Shown: positions 42,601-53,595, numbered from the stretch's first letter. The stretch: 64,000 bases of DNA from Siphonodentalium dalli (GCA_032622095.1 CP136062.1:51477349-51541348); one strand, 5' to 3'. Numbers and translations: made by a program. The notes: generated from the letters alone by a model not told the origin.

Positions 42601-42888
42601 CTCTGTGTTATAACGCAACATGCACAAAGCACCCATGTGAATGGTATAATGCAGACTGCGGATCGTGTCATCACAACAGACCTACGCTACAGACCAACGC
42701 AACAGATTCGGCTGAATGCTCAGTTATGATGGCTTCATAATCTATGCAAATTACCCAAGATTCATCAGCTCCCTGGCGTACTTGCGTATTGCGATCATTT
42801 TTAACTAACGAAAAGTCAGTCACCGGATTACATGGTTAGGAAATTTTGGTTAGAACAAGAATAATTAGTTAAAGCATTTGATGCACTA

Positions 42889-43036
42889 TACAGTAATGCC
42901 CTAAATAATCGACTCCTTAAACACAGCAGAATTATGGGTAACTTTTCAGGATTTAGCCATATTTCCGACTAAATCCTGAAAAGTTACCCATAATTCTGTA
43001 GTGTTTAAAGAGTCGATTATTTAGGGCATTATTGCA
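42889..43036. mobile_element. Fold-back MITE (CAGTAATGC family), tip deleted
   Basis: TA-CAGTAATGCCCTAAATAATC. Arms meet directly at TCAGGATTTAGCCATATTTC, so about 75 tip-proximal bases are missing. Right end GGGCATTATTG. Both arms carry the private change TTAAACACAGC / GTGTTTAA. Confidence 0.82.
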
Positions 43037-43121
43037 GCACAATTTTGTGAAACATTAAACAAGTACACATTAAGAGTGGAACATGTCAATGATATCCAAT
43101 GAGGAATGATGAAGAGATAGG

Positions 43122-43570
43122 AAATAGTGGGTCTGACATTTGCAGAATGAGGTCCCCAGAATGAGGTCCACAGAGGGTGAATTTAGTGATGCTACCCCAC
43201 AAAGCCGGCTAACATCACCAAATTCACATTCTGGAGACATCATTCTGCTTAGGCCTCATCTTCTGGGAAGTATCTATAGTCTCAAATTAACATTGTTTTA
43301 TTTACTATTTACATCTGTTCAGTTTCTATATTCTCTAATTTGCAGAAGATAAAATGCATAATCGAGGTGACTAATGGGCGAACATCACCAACTTCAACTG
43401 GGGAACTAAAAAATCTGATCCTATGTCTCCCATAGCAGTTGAGGCCTAAGCAAAATGAGGTTCCAAGAGGGTGAATTTGCTGATACTAGCCTGTCGTGGG
43501 ACAGCATCATTAAATTCACCCTGTAGGGATCTCATTCTCTGCAAATATCAGACAAACTATTTCCAGTCTT
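43122..43570. repeat. GAATGAGGTCCCCAGAG family element, diverged complete copy
   Basis: AAATAGTGGGTCTGACATTT at the left; GCAAATATCAGACAAACTAT at the right. The left GAATGAGGTCC motif is duplicated (GAATGAGGTCCCCA-GAATGAGGTCCACAG). Central GGCGAACATCACCAACTTCA. Confidence 0.72.
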
Positions 43571-43725
43571 AAGTGTCGATTGCATGATGTAATTATAGTG
43601 TCGATTTCATGATGTAATTCTAGGGTGTCGATTACATGATGTAATTATATAGTGTCGATTGCATGCTGTAATTCTATGGTGGCGAATGCATGCTGTAATT
43701 CTATGGTGTCCAATGCATGATGCAC
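43571..43725. repeat. 27-bp minisatellite, about six degenerate units
   Basis: Unit TGTCGATTGCATGATGTAAT-TATAG with GCATGCTGTAATTC variants. Starts directly at the end of the GAATGAGG element. Confidence 0.8.
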
Positions 43726-44052
43726 TTCCAGACCTTGATTACACATTAGTCTGACACATGAATTATATGTGACCACAGTGACATCTAGTGACGACATATG
43801 AAATGATACATAACATGTTTTAAAAACATCAACATATAACTAATAAACCCTATAATCTTGGTTAAAATATTTAAAGTGTATATAGCAAGAAAGACGTGAT
43901 CCCAGGAATATACGGAATTCTTTGGAAGTCATCATATCCCAATCGGTTTTCATAGGCGACCATCATTAAGGGAATATGTTTGCCTTGTTTCGTCGATCCC
44001 TAAAATCTCGAGACTTTTATTTGGGTATCCAGGATCTCCAAAGCTTACATGT
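43726..44052. other. Intergenic, nothing recognised
   Basis: No repeat or coding signal recognised. Confidence 0.3.
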
Positions 44053-44270
44053 TACAGTAATGCCCTAAATAATCGACTCCTTAACCACAGCAGAAATATG
44101 GTTAACTTTTCAGGATTTAGTCGGAAATATGGCTTGTTGCCATTTGTTGGAAAAGCTCTCACTAAGAGCTTTCCGATGAATGGCAACATGCCATATTTCC
44201 GACTAAATCCTGAAACGTTACCCATAATTCTATTTTGGTTAAGGAGTCAATTATTTAGGGCATTACTGTA
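44053..44270. mobile_element. Fold-back MITE (CAGTAATGC family)
   Basis: TA-CAGTAATGCCCTAAATAATC, tip CTCACTAAGAG, end GGGCATTACTG-TA. Several substitutions between arms, so an older copy. Confidence 0.86.
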
Positions 44271-44597
44271 TGTATGTTATACTTTGTGGATAATAACCTG
44301 CAAATTTTATTTACATAAGCTTGCGACTTGAATTAAATGCAGGAATAAGCACAGGCTCCCGGGGAAAATTACTAAAATACCAATATAGACTATACCAGTG
44401 ACAAGGTTCAAATGATCGATTTGGGCTAAAACCACACCAACTATCAAAACCCTAATAAATTCTAGAAATTAATAATTGCAGCCAAAATATCCTCACATGG
44501 CAATAAAATTCCCTTTCGTTTGACATATAACTTGGCGAAATTGAACAAAGCGAAGTTGAAATATTGTATCGGAAACTACCGAAATCTACCAAAGAAA

Positions 44598-44817
44598 TCA
44601 GGGGCTAAAATTACTAACAAATTATTGCAAAATGACCTCCTTTATGACTTTTTCGATCCTTTTGCAAATAAAATTTGCAAAAGACCGTTATTACCTTACT
44701 CGTATTTAAATTCGCGCAGTACTGTTTTTCGCTCAGTTTTGAATTCACTCACTTATAATTCGCACACCTTGCTGCACAAATTCAAAACTGACAAATATAT
44801 TTTCATAAAATCCTTGG
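44598..44817. repeat. Dispersed 220-bp repeat, copy 2, at the left edge of the satellite
   Basis: Same as 40398-40617. After TTCATAAAATCCTTGG the sequence passes straight into GTACTTTTTGGTACAG satellite. Confidence 0.88.
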
Positions 44818-47800
44818 TACTTTTTGGTACAGTGTGCGCTAAAAGTGGACGTGGCACTTTTTGGTACACTTTTTGGTACAGTGTGCGCTAAAAGTGGGCG
44901 TGGCACTTGTTGGTACACTTTTTGGTACATTGTGCGCTAAAAGTGGGAGTTGCACTTTTTGGTACACTTTTTGGTACAGTGTGCGCTAAAAGTGGGCGTG
45001 GCACTTTTTGGTACACTTTTTGGTACACTTTTTTGTACATTGTGCGCTAAGAGTGGGCGTGGCACTTTTTGGTACAGTGTGCGCTAAAAGTGGGAGTTGC
45101 ACTTTTTGGTACACTTTTTTGTAGTGTGCGCTAAAAGTGGGCGTGGCACTGTTTGGTACACTTTTTGGTACAATGTGCGCTAAAAGTGGGAGTTGCACTT
45201 TTTGGTACACTTTTGGTAGTGTGCGCTAAAAGCGGGCGTGGCACTTTTTGGTACACTTTTTGGTACAGTGTGCCCTAAAAGTGGGCGTGGCACTGTTTGG
45301 TACATTTTTTGGTACAATGTGCGCTAAAAGTGGAGTTGCACTTTTTGGTACAGTCTGCGCTAAAAGTGGGCGTGGCACTTTTTGGTACACTTTTTGGTAC
45401 AGTGTGCGCTAAAAGTGGGAGTTGCACTTTTTGGTACACTTTTTGGTACAGTGTGCGCTAAAAGTGGGCGTGGCACTTTTTGGTACACTTTTTGTTACAC
45501 TTTTTTGTACAGTGTGCGCTAAGAGTGGGCGTGGCACTTTTGATACACTTTTTGGTACAGTGTGCGCTAAAAGTGGGAGTTGCACTTTTTGGTACACTTT
45601 TTGGTAGTGTGCGCTAAAAGTGGGCGTGGCACGTTTTGGTACAGTGTGTGCTAAAAGTGGGCGTGGCACTGTTTGGTAAATTTTTTGGTACACTTTTTGG
45701 TACAATGTGCGCTAAAAGTGGGAGTTGCACTTTTTGGTACACTTTTTGGTACAGTGTGCGCTAAAAGTGGGCGTGGAACTTTTTGGTACACTTTTTGTTA
45801 CACTTTTTTGTACAGTGTGCGCTAAGAGTGGGCGTGGCACTTTTTGGTACACTTTTTGGTACAGTGTGCGCTAAAAGTGGGAGTTGCACTTTTTGGTACA
45901 CTTTTTGGTAGTGTGCGCTAAAAGTGGGCGTGGCAATGTTTGGTACACTTTTTGGTACACTTTTTTGTACATTGTGCGCTAAGAGTGGGCGTGGCACTTT
46001 TTGGTACAGTGTGCGCTAAAAGTGGGAGTTGCACTTTTTGGTACACTTTTTTGTAGTGTGCGCTAAAAGTGGGCGTGGCACTGTTTGGTACACTTTTTGG
46101 TACAATGTGCGCTAAAAGTGGGAGTTGCACTTTTTGGTACACTTTTGGTAGTGTGCGCTAAAAGCGGGCGTGGCACTTTTTGGTACACTTTTTGGTACAG
46201 TGTGCCCTAAAAGTGGGCGTGGCACTGTTTGGTACATTTTTTGGTACAATGTGCGCTAAAAGTGGAGTTGCACTTTTTGGTACAGTCTGCGCTAAAAGTG
46301 GGCGTGGCACTTTTTGGTACACTTTTTGGTACAGTGTGCGCTAAAAGTGGGAGTTGCACTTTTTGATACACTTTTTGGTACAGTGTGCGCTAAAAGTGGG
46401 CGTGGCACTTTTTGGTACACTTTTTGTTACACTTTTTTGTACAGTGTGCGCTAAGAGTGGGCGTGGCACTTTTGATACACTTTTTGGTACAGTGTGCGCT
46501 AAAAGTGGGAGTTGCACTTTTTGGTACACTTTTTGGTAGTGTGCGCTAAAAGTGGGCGTGGCACGTTTTGGTACAGTGTGTGCTAAAAGTGGGCGTGGCA
46601 CTGTTTGGTAAATTTTTTGGTACACTTTTTGGTACAATGTGCGCTAAAAGTGGGAGTTGCACTTTTTGGTACACTTTTTGGTACAGTGTGCGCTAAAAGT
46701 GGGCGTGGAACTTTTTGGTACACTTTTTGTTACACTTTTTTGTACAGTGTGCGCTAAGAGTGGGCGTGGCACTTTTTGGTACACTTTTTGGTACAGTGTG
46801 CGCTAAAAGTGGGAGTTGCACTTTTTGGTACACTTTTTGGTAGTGTGCGCTAAAAGTGGGCGTGGCACTGTTTGGTACACTTTTTGGTACACTTTTTTGT
46901 ACATTGTGCGCTAAGAGTGGGCGTGGCACTTTTTGGTACAGTGTGCGCTAAAAGTGGGAGTTGCACTTTTTGGTACACTTTTTTGTAGTGTGCGCTAAAA
47001 GTGGGCGTGGCACTGTTTGGTACACTTTTTGGTACAATGTGCGCTAAAAGTGGGAGTTGCACTTTTTGGTACACTTTTGGTAGTGTGCGCTAAAAGCGGG
47101 CGTGGCACTTTTTGGTACACTTTTTGGTACAGTGTGCCCTAAAAGTGGGCGTGGCACTGTTTGGTACATTTTTTGGTACAATGTGCGCTAAAAGTGGAGT
47201 TGCACTTTTTGGTACAGTCTGCGCTAAAAGTGGGCGTAGCTCTTTTTGGTACACTTTTTGGTACAGTGTGCGCTAAAAGTGGGAGTTGCACTTTTTGGTA
47301 CACTTTTTGGTACAGTGTGCGCTAAAAGTGGGCGTGGCACTTTTTGGTACACTTTTTGTTACACTTTTTTGTACAGTGTGCGCTAAGAGTGGGCGTGGCA
47401 CTTTTGATACACTTTTTGGTACAGTGTGCGCTAAAAGTGGGAGTTGCACTTTTTGGTACACTTTTTGGTAGTGTGCGCTAAAAGTGGGCGTGGCACGTTT
47501 TGGTACAGTGTGTGCTAAAAGTGGGCGTGGCACTGTTTGGTAAATTTTTTGGTACACTTTTTGGTACAATGTGCGCTAAAAGTGGGAGTTGCACTTTTTG
47601 GTACACTTTTTGGTACAGTGTGCGCTAAAAGTGGGCGTGGAACTTTTTGGTACACTTTTTGTTACACTTTTTTGTACAGTGTGCGCTAAGAGTGGGCGTG
47701 GCACTTTTTGGTACACTTTTTGGTACAGTGTGCGCTAAAAGTGGGAGTTGCACTTTTTGGTACACTTTTTGGTAGTGTGCGCTAAAAGTGGGCGTGGCAC

Positions 47801-49935
47801 TGTTTGGTACACTTTTTGGTACACTTTTTTGTACATTGTGCGCTAAGAGTGGGCGTGGCACTTTTTGGTACAGTGTGCGCTAAAAGTGGGAGTTGCACTT
47901 TTTGGTACACTTTTTTGTAGTGTGCGCTAAAAGTGGGCGTGGCACTGTTTGGTACACTTTTTGGTACAATGTGCGCTAAAAGTGGGAGTTGCACTTTTTG
48001 GTACACTTTTGGTAGTGTGCGCTAAAAGCGGGGCGTGGCACTTTTTGGTACACTTTTTGGTACAGTGTGCCCTAAAAGTGGGCGTGGCACTGTTTGGTAC
48101 ATTTTTTGGTACAATGTGCGCTAAAAGTGGAGTTGCACTTTTTGGTACAGTCTGCGCTAAAAGTGGGCGTGGCACTTTTTGGTACACTTTTTGGTACAGT
48201 GTGCGCTAAAAGTGGGAGTTGCACTTTTTGGTACACTTTTTGGTACAGTGTGCGCTAAAAGTGGGCGTGGCACTTTTTGGTACACTTTTTGTTACACTTT
48301 TTTGTACAGTGTGCGCTAAGAGTGGGCGTGGCACTTTTGATACACTTTTTGGTACAGTGTGCGCTAAAAGTGGGAGTTGCACTTTTTGGTACACTTTTTG
48401 GTAGTGTGCGCTAAAAGTGGGCGTGGCACGTTTTGGTACAGTGTGTGCTAAAAGTGGGCGTGGCACTGTTTGGTAAATTTTTTGGTACACTTTTTGGTAC
48501 AATGTGCGCTAAAAGTGGGAGTTGCACTTTTTGGTACACTTTTTGGTACAGTGTGCGCTAAAAGTGGGCGTGGAACTTTTTGGTACACTTTTTGTTACAC
48601 TTTTTTGTACAGTGTGCGCTAAGAGTGGGCGTGGCACTTTTTGGTACACTTTTTGGTACAGTGTGCGCTAAAAGTGGGAGTTGCACTTTTTGGTACACTT
48701 TTTGGTAGTGTGCGCTAAAAGTGGGCGTGGCACTGTTTGGTACAGTGTGTGCTAAAAGTGGGCGTGGCACTGTTTGGTACATTTTTTGGTACAGTGTGCG
48801 CTAGAAGTGGGCGTGGCACTGTTTGGTACACTTTTTGGTACAATGTGCGCTAAAAGTGGGAAGTCGCACTGTTTGGTACATTTTTTGGTACACTTTTTGG
48901 TACAATGTGCGCTAAAAGTGGGCGTTGCACTTTTTGGTACACTTTTTGGTACAGTGTGCGCTAAAAGTGGGCGTGTCACTTTTTTGTACACTTTTTTGTA
49001 CATTGTGCGCTAAGAGTGGGCGTGGCACTTTTTGGTACAGTGTGCGCTAAAAGTGGGAGTTGCACTTTTTGGTACACTTTTTGGTAGTGTGCGCTAAAAG
49101 TGGGCGTGGCACGTTTTGGTACAGTGTGTGCTAAAAGTGGGCGTGGCACTGTTTGGTACACTTTTTGGTACAATGTGCGCTAAAAGTGGGCGTTGCACTT
49201 TTTGGTACACTTTTTGATACAGTGTGCGCTAAAATTGGGCGTGGCACTTTTTGGTACACTTTTTTGTACATTGTGCGCTAAGAGTGGGCGTGGCACTTTT
49301 TGGTACAGTGTGCGCTAAAAGTGGGAGTTTACCTTTTTGGTACACTTTTTGGTAGTGTGCGCTAAAAGTGGGCGTGGCACTGTTTGGTACACTTTTTGGT
49401 ACAATGTGCGCTAAAAGTGGGAGTTGCACTTTTTGGTACACTTTTTGGTAGTGTGCGCTAAAAGCGGGCGTGGCACTTTTTGGTACACTTTTTGGTACAG
49501 TGTGCGCTAAAAGTGGGCGTGTCACTTTTTGGTACACTTTTTGGTACAGTGTGCGCTGAAAGTGGGCGTGGCACTGTTTGGTACATTTTGGTACAATGTG
49601 CGCTAAAAGTGGAGTTGCACTTTTTGGTACATTGTGCGCTAAAAGTGGGCGTGGCACTTTTTGGTACACTTTTTGGTACAGTGTGCGCTAAAAGTGGGAG
49701 TTGCACTTTTTGGTACACTTTTTGGTAGTGTGCGCTAAAAGTGGGCGTGGCACGTTTTGGTACACTTTTTGGTACAGTGTGTGTTAAAAGTGGCGTGGCA
49801 CTTATTGGTACACTTTTTGGTACAATGTGCGTTAAAAGAGGGCGTGGCACTTTTTGGTACATTGTGCGTTACAAGTGGGTGTGGCAGTTTTTGGTACAAT
49901 GTGCGTTAAAAGTGGGCGTGGCACTTTTACGCACA
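44815..49935 (+). repeat. GGTACA/GGGCGTGG satellite, forward orientation
   Basis: About 5.1 kb built from two words: GTGCGCTAAAAGTGGGCGTG-GCA and ACTTTTTGGTAC, the second present one to three times per unit. Variants include GGGAGTTGCAC, CTAAGAGTGGG and TTTTTTGTAC. Reverse-strand frames rich in YQKV, PLLAHTV and TKKC are translations of these words, shifted between frames in different units, and are not called as proteins. Confidence 0.95.
45000..48728 (+). repeat. Higher-order repeat: four copies of a 932-bp unit
   Basis: Within the satellite the pattern of variants repeats every 932 bp (45409, 46341, 47273; then 48206 after a one-base G insertion near 48031). Only a few substitutions separate copies, for example GGCAATGTTT at 45932 against GGCACTGTTT, and GATACAC near 46374. 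Units on either side are more diverged. Confidence 0.92.
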
Positions 49936-50308
49936 CATTTGAAGCAAACTGTACCAAAAAGTGTACCAAAAAATGTCCGCAAAAGTGCCACTCCCACTTT
50001 TAGCGCACAGTGTACAAAGAAAGTGTACCCAAAAGTGCCACGCCCACTTTTAGCGCACACTGTACCAAAAAGTGCCACGCACGCTATTAACGCACACGGT
50101 ACCAAAAAGTGTACAAAAAATTGCCACGCCCATTTTTAACGAACTCTGTACTAAAATGTGTGCTAAAAAGTGCCACGCCCACTTTTAACGCACACTGTAC
50201 CAAAGAGTGTACTAAAAAGTGCAACGCCCGCTTTTAACGCACTGTACCAAAAAATGCCATGCTCACTTATGACACACATTGTACCAAAAAGTGCCACACC
50301 CACTTATT
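49936..50308 (-). repeat. Satellite in inverted orientation
   Basis: From about 49936 the words appear as complements: TGTACCAAAAAGTG, CCACGCCCACTTTTA, GCGCACA. Units are diverged (TTTTAACG, CACACCCACTTA). The orientation switch lies near ACGCACACATTTGAAGC. Confidence 0.9.
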
Positions 50309-50905
50309 TTTTTTCGTCCGCTAACATACTATAACAAAAATAGCTTAGTGATGCAGCACTCAAATACAGCCAATTTTCCAAAAGTCTGAACCCACTCGCA
50401 CGCTATCTCTCTGTTGGCCGTATTACTTTGAGAGTACAGCGGTCAAAGTTTGCGCATCTTCACTACATAGTCCGAGCGAAGCGAGGCGCTGAAAAAAAAT
50501 TTGTCGTCCGCCAACATACGATACCAAAAATAGCTTAGTGATGCCGCACTCAAATACAGCCATTTACGGAGGAATTTTCCAAAAGTCTGAACCACCTGCA
50601 CGCTATCCCTCCGTTGGCCGGGTTACTTTGAGAGTACAGCGGTCAAAGTTTGCATATCTTCACTACATAGTCCGAGCGAAGCGAGGCGCTGAAAAAAATT
50701 GTTTTTGTCGTCCGCCAACATACGATACAAAAAATAGCTTGGTGATGCCGCACTCAAATACAGCCATTTACGGAGGAATGTTCCAAAATTCTGAACCAAC
50801 CCACCCGCACGCTATCTCTCCGTTGGCCGGGTTACTTTGAGAGTAAAAGTTTGCGCATCTTCACTATGTAGTCCGAGCGAAGCGAGGCGCTGAAAATCTT
50901 TTTTT
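50309..50905. repeat. 190-204-bp tandem repeat, three units, inside the satellite
   Basis: Units begin at CGTCCGC (50315, 50505, 50709) and contain AACATACGATACCAAAAATA, TGCCGCACTCAAATACAGCC, CCGTTGGCCGGGTTACTTTG and end TCCGAGCGAAGCGAGGCGCT. Unit 1 lacks TTACGGAGG; unit 3 lacks part of ACAGCGGTC. GC content is higher than that of its surroundings. Confidence 0.9.
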
Positions 50906-51075
50906 GTCATCGCCCACTTTGGAAACGCCTACTTATTACGCACACTGTACCAAAAAGTGCCACGCTCACTTATAACGCACACTGTACAAAATGTGCCTCG
51001 CCCAGTTATAGCGCACAATGTACCAAAAAGTCCCATGCACACTGTACTAAAAAAGTGCAACTTATAACCCACTTA
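50906..51075 (-). repeat. Satellite remnant, inverted orientation, right of the 190-bp tandem
   Basis: CGCACACTGTACCAAAAAGT, CCACGCTCACTTATAACG and similar diverged units, ending near ACTTATAACCCACTTATAAT. Confidence 0.85.
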
Positions 51076-51448
51076 TAATTTTCTAAATTGGATGACGTTT
51101 ACAATAACCAATTTATTAGAAAAGCAGAATGATGACAAAACTGAAATCAATTTAAAAATCAATTGCTTCCGTTCGAACCTATGTTTTACCTATGGACTGT
51201 AGTTTAGATAAAATTGAGAGTCCAACTATTTTTCCCTCATTTAAATACGAGTAAAGCAGTTTATTAACCAAGGTATACATGCAACGCATTTGACGTGACG
51301 TTGCATGAGGATAAACAATTTACATAACAAGTAACTATTAATGCGGGGGGGGGGGGGGGTCAGTAATATACCGGTACTCAATTTAATAATTACTGACACA
51401 TGTACAAGTAAATTCCCCATATTTAGCCGTCAACATCATTATAGAGAG
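51076..51448. other. Spacer with an inverted copy of the ATTTAAATACGAGTAA motif and a G-run
   Basis: ATTTAAATACGAGTAA at 51239-51254 is the complement of TTACTCGTATTTAAAT at 44696-44711, outside the other end of the satellite. A run of about 16 G lies at 51343-51358. Confidence 0.5.
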
Positions 51449-51702
51449 CTCCGTTAGCGCAGTCGGTAAAGTGAAATAATCCTTCTGCACCAGTGACTGA
51501 CAATTGCTCTACGACCACCGCGCCGTCAGTTCGAATCCCGGTGGATCGAACAAAATCGCAAAACTGGCTGAGCGTGCCTGTCTGAGTCAGAAAGTGTGCC
51601 TGGATGGATACTTCAAGAAACGACTCTCCCTAACGGCGCGTGCTAGACTTTCTTGTGTTATCCCTGGTACTCTGTACCAAATAAAATCAATCAATCAACT
51701 CG
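51449..51702 (+). mobile_element. tRNA-derived SINE
   Basis: GCTCCGTTAGCGCAGTCGGT carries an A box (TAGCGCAGTCGG) and AGTTCGAATCCCGG carries a B box at about 51528-51541. This is an internal RNA polymerase III promoter of tRNA type, but the A-to-B distance is longer than in a functional tRNA and the arms do not form a normal cloverleaf. A unique body follows (CTGAGCGTGCCTGTCTGAGT), then AATAAAATCAATCAATCAA, a short-repeat tail. Confidence 0.8.
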
Positions 51703-51705
51703 CGT

Positions 51706-52092
51706 TCGTTTGATGATGATATTATGAGGCAATATAGATCAATTTGTTCCCGTTCCAATATCCTCATGAATTTTTTTTACAAGTGCTCATTTGATGTAAA
51801 ACGCCATCTTTTTCATCTTATATTTCATCATCATATTGTTGTACTTTGTGGGAAAATTTCACCCATAATTGTATGTTATAACAATGCCTATAGGAAGTTT
51901 ATGGGGTATGAATGGAGATGTAGCCCAAGTGGGATGTACGCCAGGGATGTTGTGAGCTCTGTTCCTATGTTGATAAGAAAGAGTGTGTATGGTCTGAGAG
52001 AACGTGTGACTGAATCTGACAGTACAATTTTGCATGAAATTCCGATTTATTTTATGAATCTTATCTTTTCAAACATTCTGTATTACATATAA
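51706..52092 (+). pseudogene. LINE reverse-transcriptase protein, C-terminal fragment
   Basis: Open from about 51712 to the stop at 52092. It reads DDDIMRQYRSICSRSNILMN, then KCSFDVKRHLF, YNNAYRKFMG, CSPSGMYARD and RKSVYGLRERV. This order (D-DI-RQ, LY-R-N-L, C---VK--LF, YN-A-R---G, CS---M, lRks-y-f--R) is the region after the reverse transcriptase domain in CR1/L2-like non-LTR retrotransposons. The rest of the element is absent, so it is a relic, although its reading frame is still open. The methionine at 51724 is not a real start. A SINE lies immediately upstream. Confidence 0.78.
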
Positions 52093-52554
52093 TTGATATT
52101 TCTACCATAGCACCATTTTGGCCATCATCTCGGTTGATTGACGTATGACATGTTTTTCCAAATAAGCGTTTCTAGGTCGTTTGGTGTTAAATCGAGTATT
52201 CCATCGATCAGAGCATACACGACTTGATGGAAATCCAATTTTTCAGCCCCGAAATCGGTCTTTAAGTATATAAACCCAACGCTGTGTGAATTGAACTCTT
52301 AGAGGCTATTGACCTTTAGCCACGCCCACAAATCCACAACTCTAATCACCGCCATCAACAAAATAGTTCCAAAAACACACACCACTGCTAATCAACAATT
52401 ACCTTCAATTTAATCAAAGTAATTAACTCAAATATATAGCTATAGTCAATATCATCACGAATAACAAATTTGTCATCCCTTCGAACCCTTTCAAACAAAT
52501 GCGCAGTACAAGATTACTACACCAAATTCCAACACGCATATGTCGTCGCCATTT
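52093..52554. other. Intergenic, nothing recognised
   Basis: No repeat or coding region recognised. May include the 3' end of the LINE fragment. Confidence 0.3.
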
Positions 52555-52754
52555 AAAATTTAGCTTTTAGCTTTTTCGTCATCTATGCTTTAGGTTACAG
52601 TTAAGTAATTATTTCCCATAGGCCTCAGTGTTAACATATAATGGCCTGCAGCCTAAAATTTAGCTTTTAGCTTTTTCGTCATCTATGCTTTAGGTTACAG
52701 TTAAGTAATTATTTCCCATAGGCCTCAGTGTTAACATATAATGGCCTGCAGCCC
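52555..52754. repeat. 100-bp tandem duplication
   Basis: Two consecutive units of exactly 100 bp, starting AAAATTTAGCTTTTAGCTTT and ending AATGGCCTGCAGCC. No differences were seen between units over most of the length. The unit contains the left end of a GGTTACA element. Confidence 0.92.
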
Positions 52755-53146
52755 TGACTATCCAAAAATTGTGATAAATGAGTACACGGTCACCGGAATT
52801 GGCATCTGCGCAAAGTTTCTGCATGAAAAAAATCATATCGTCGAGCATGGAATGTACCTTTAAATTTGGGATTTATAATCGAGAGTCAGAATTGCATGAA
52901 AAAAATATTGACATTTTTTACCTCACACCAAAAAAATTAAATCTAGGAACCACGTGCTTTACAATGTGCCAATGTTTTGTTTGGAGTCTGAAATTTCAAG
53001 AGGAGTGATTGCATGTATTTTATATGTTTAAATATCGAAACTACTATTAACCAACCAGAGCCCAGAATGTTTTTAATTCTCTCCTGCATCTTGGTCCAAA
53101 ATCCGTTGGAGGGCGCTACCAATCGAATTACTTCACTGTAACCTTT
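52591..53146. mobile_element. Diverged GGTTACA-type TIR element
   Basis: TAGGTTACAGTTAAGTAATT, TTCCCATAGGCCTCAGTG and near the right end AATTCTCTCCTGCAT and TTCACTGTAACCT. These correspond in order to parts of the 456-bp elements at 54591 and 55945. Its left end is duplicated by the 100-bp tandem. Confidence 0.6.
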
Positions 53147-53152
53147 ACCATC

Positions 53153-53595
53153 TGATGTGACATGGATGTAGAACGTCAACACATTCTGTCAATGGCTCAT
53201 CGCCAGAAGAATGGTAACAAATTTAGTTTGATAGTTTATTTAAGCTTTTAGATTTCATGAAACATATCAGAAGCAGATTTTGGTACATGTTACTATATTT
53301 TTTTATTTGCAAAAAATTATTTCCGACAGATATCCATCCCTATGGCGCAAAAATATACTGTAAATATGCTTGAGGTGACAGGGTTCCAAGAAAAAATAAG
53401 ATGGCATCTATCGACCCCTTATGAATTCATATCCCCCGGGAGCTCTCAATATGGGGTCGATGTCAATCAATGTGAACCTAATATACCCTCATCTCCTGTC
53501 AGTAGGTCTCATTGGTCAATCTGGTATGCCAGCATGATATTATATATGGGATTGGTATTCACATTTACTCGTTCTTTACGAGTTTGACCAATTCT
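53153..53595. repeat. Dispersed repeat shared with 10338-10770
   Basis: Second copy of the roughly 430-bp sequence seen in the KCNIP intron. It begins just after the right end of the diverged GGTTACA element. Confidence 0.8.

Larger units (their letters stand above)
38711..42840. repeat. Segmental duplication block E, copy 1
   Basis: Matches 59883-64000 with small indels, at an offset of about 21.16 kb. It contains homopolymer G and C runs, an old retroelement-like stretch, a short inverted-repeat element (40494-41279), two fold-back MITEs, a hairpin and a TTAA MITE. The copy at the window end is cut off at the point matching 42840. Confidence 0.9.

Noticed and set aside
44745-50139. Repetitive proteins (YQKV / PLLAHTV / TKKC frames) on the reverse strand
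   Set aside because: They are translations of the satellite words, switch frame between units, have no shared start or terminus, and appear equally on both strands.
51449-51545. Functional tRNA gene
   Set aside because: A and B boxes are present, but spacing and arm pairing are wrong and a SINE body and tail follow.
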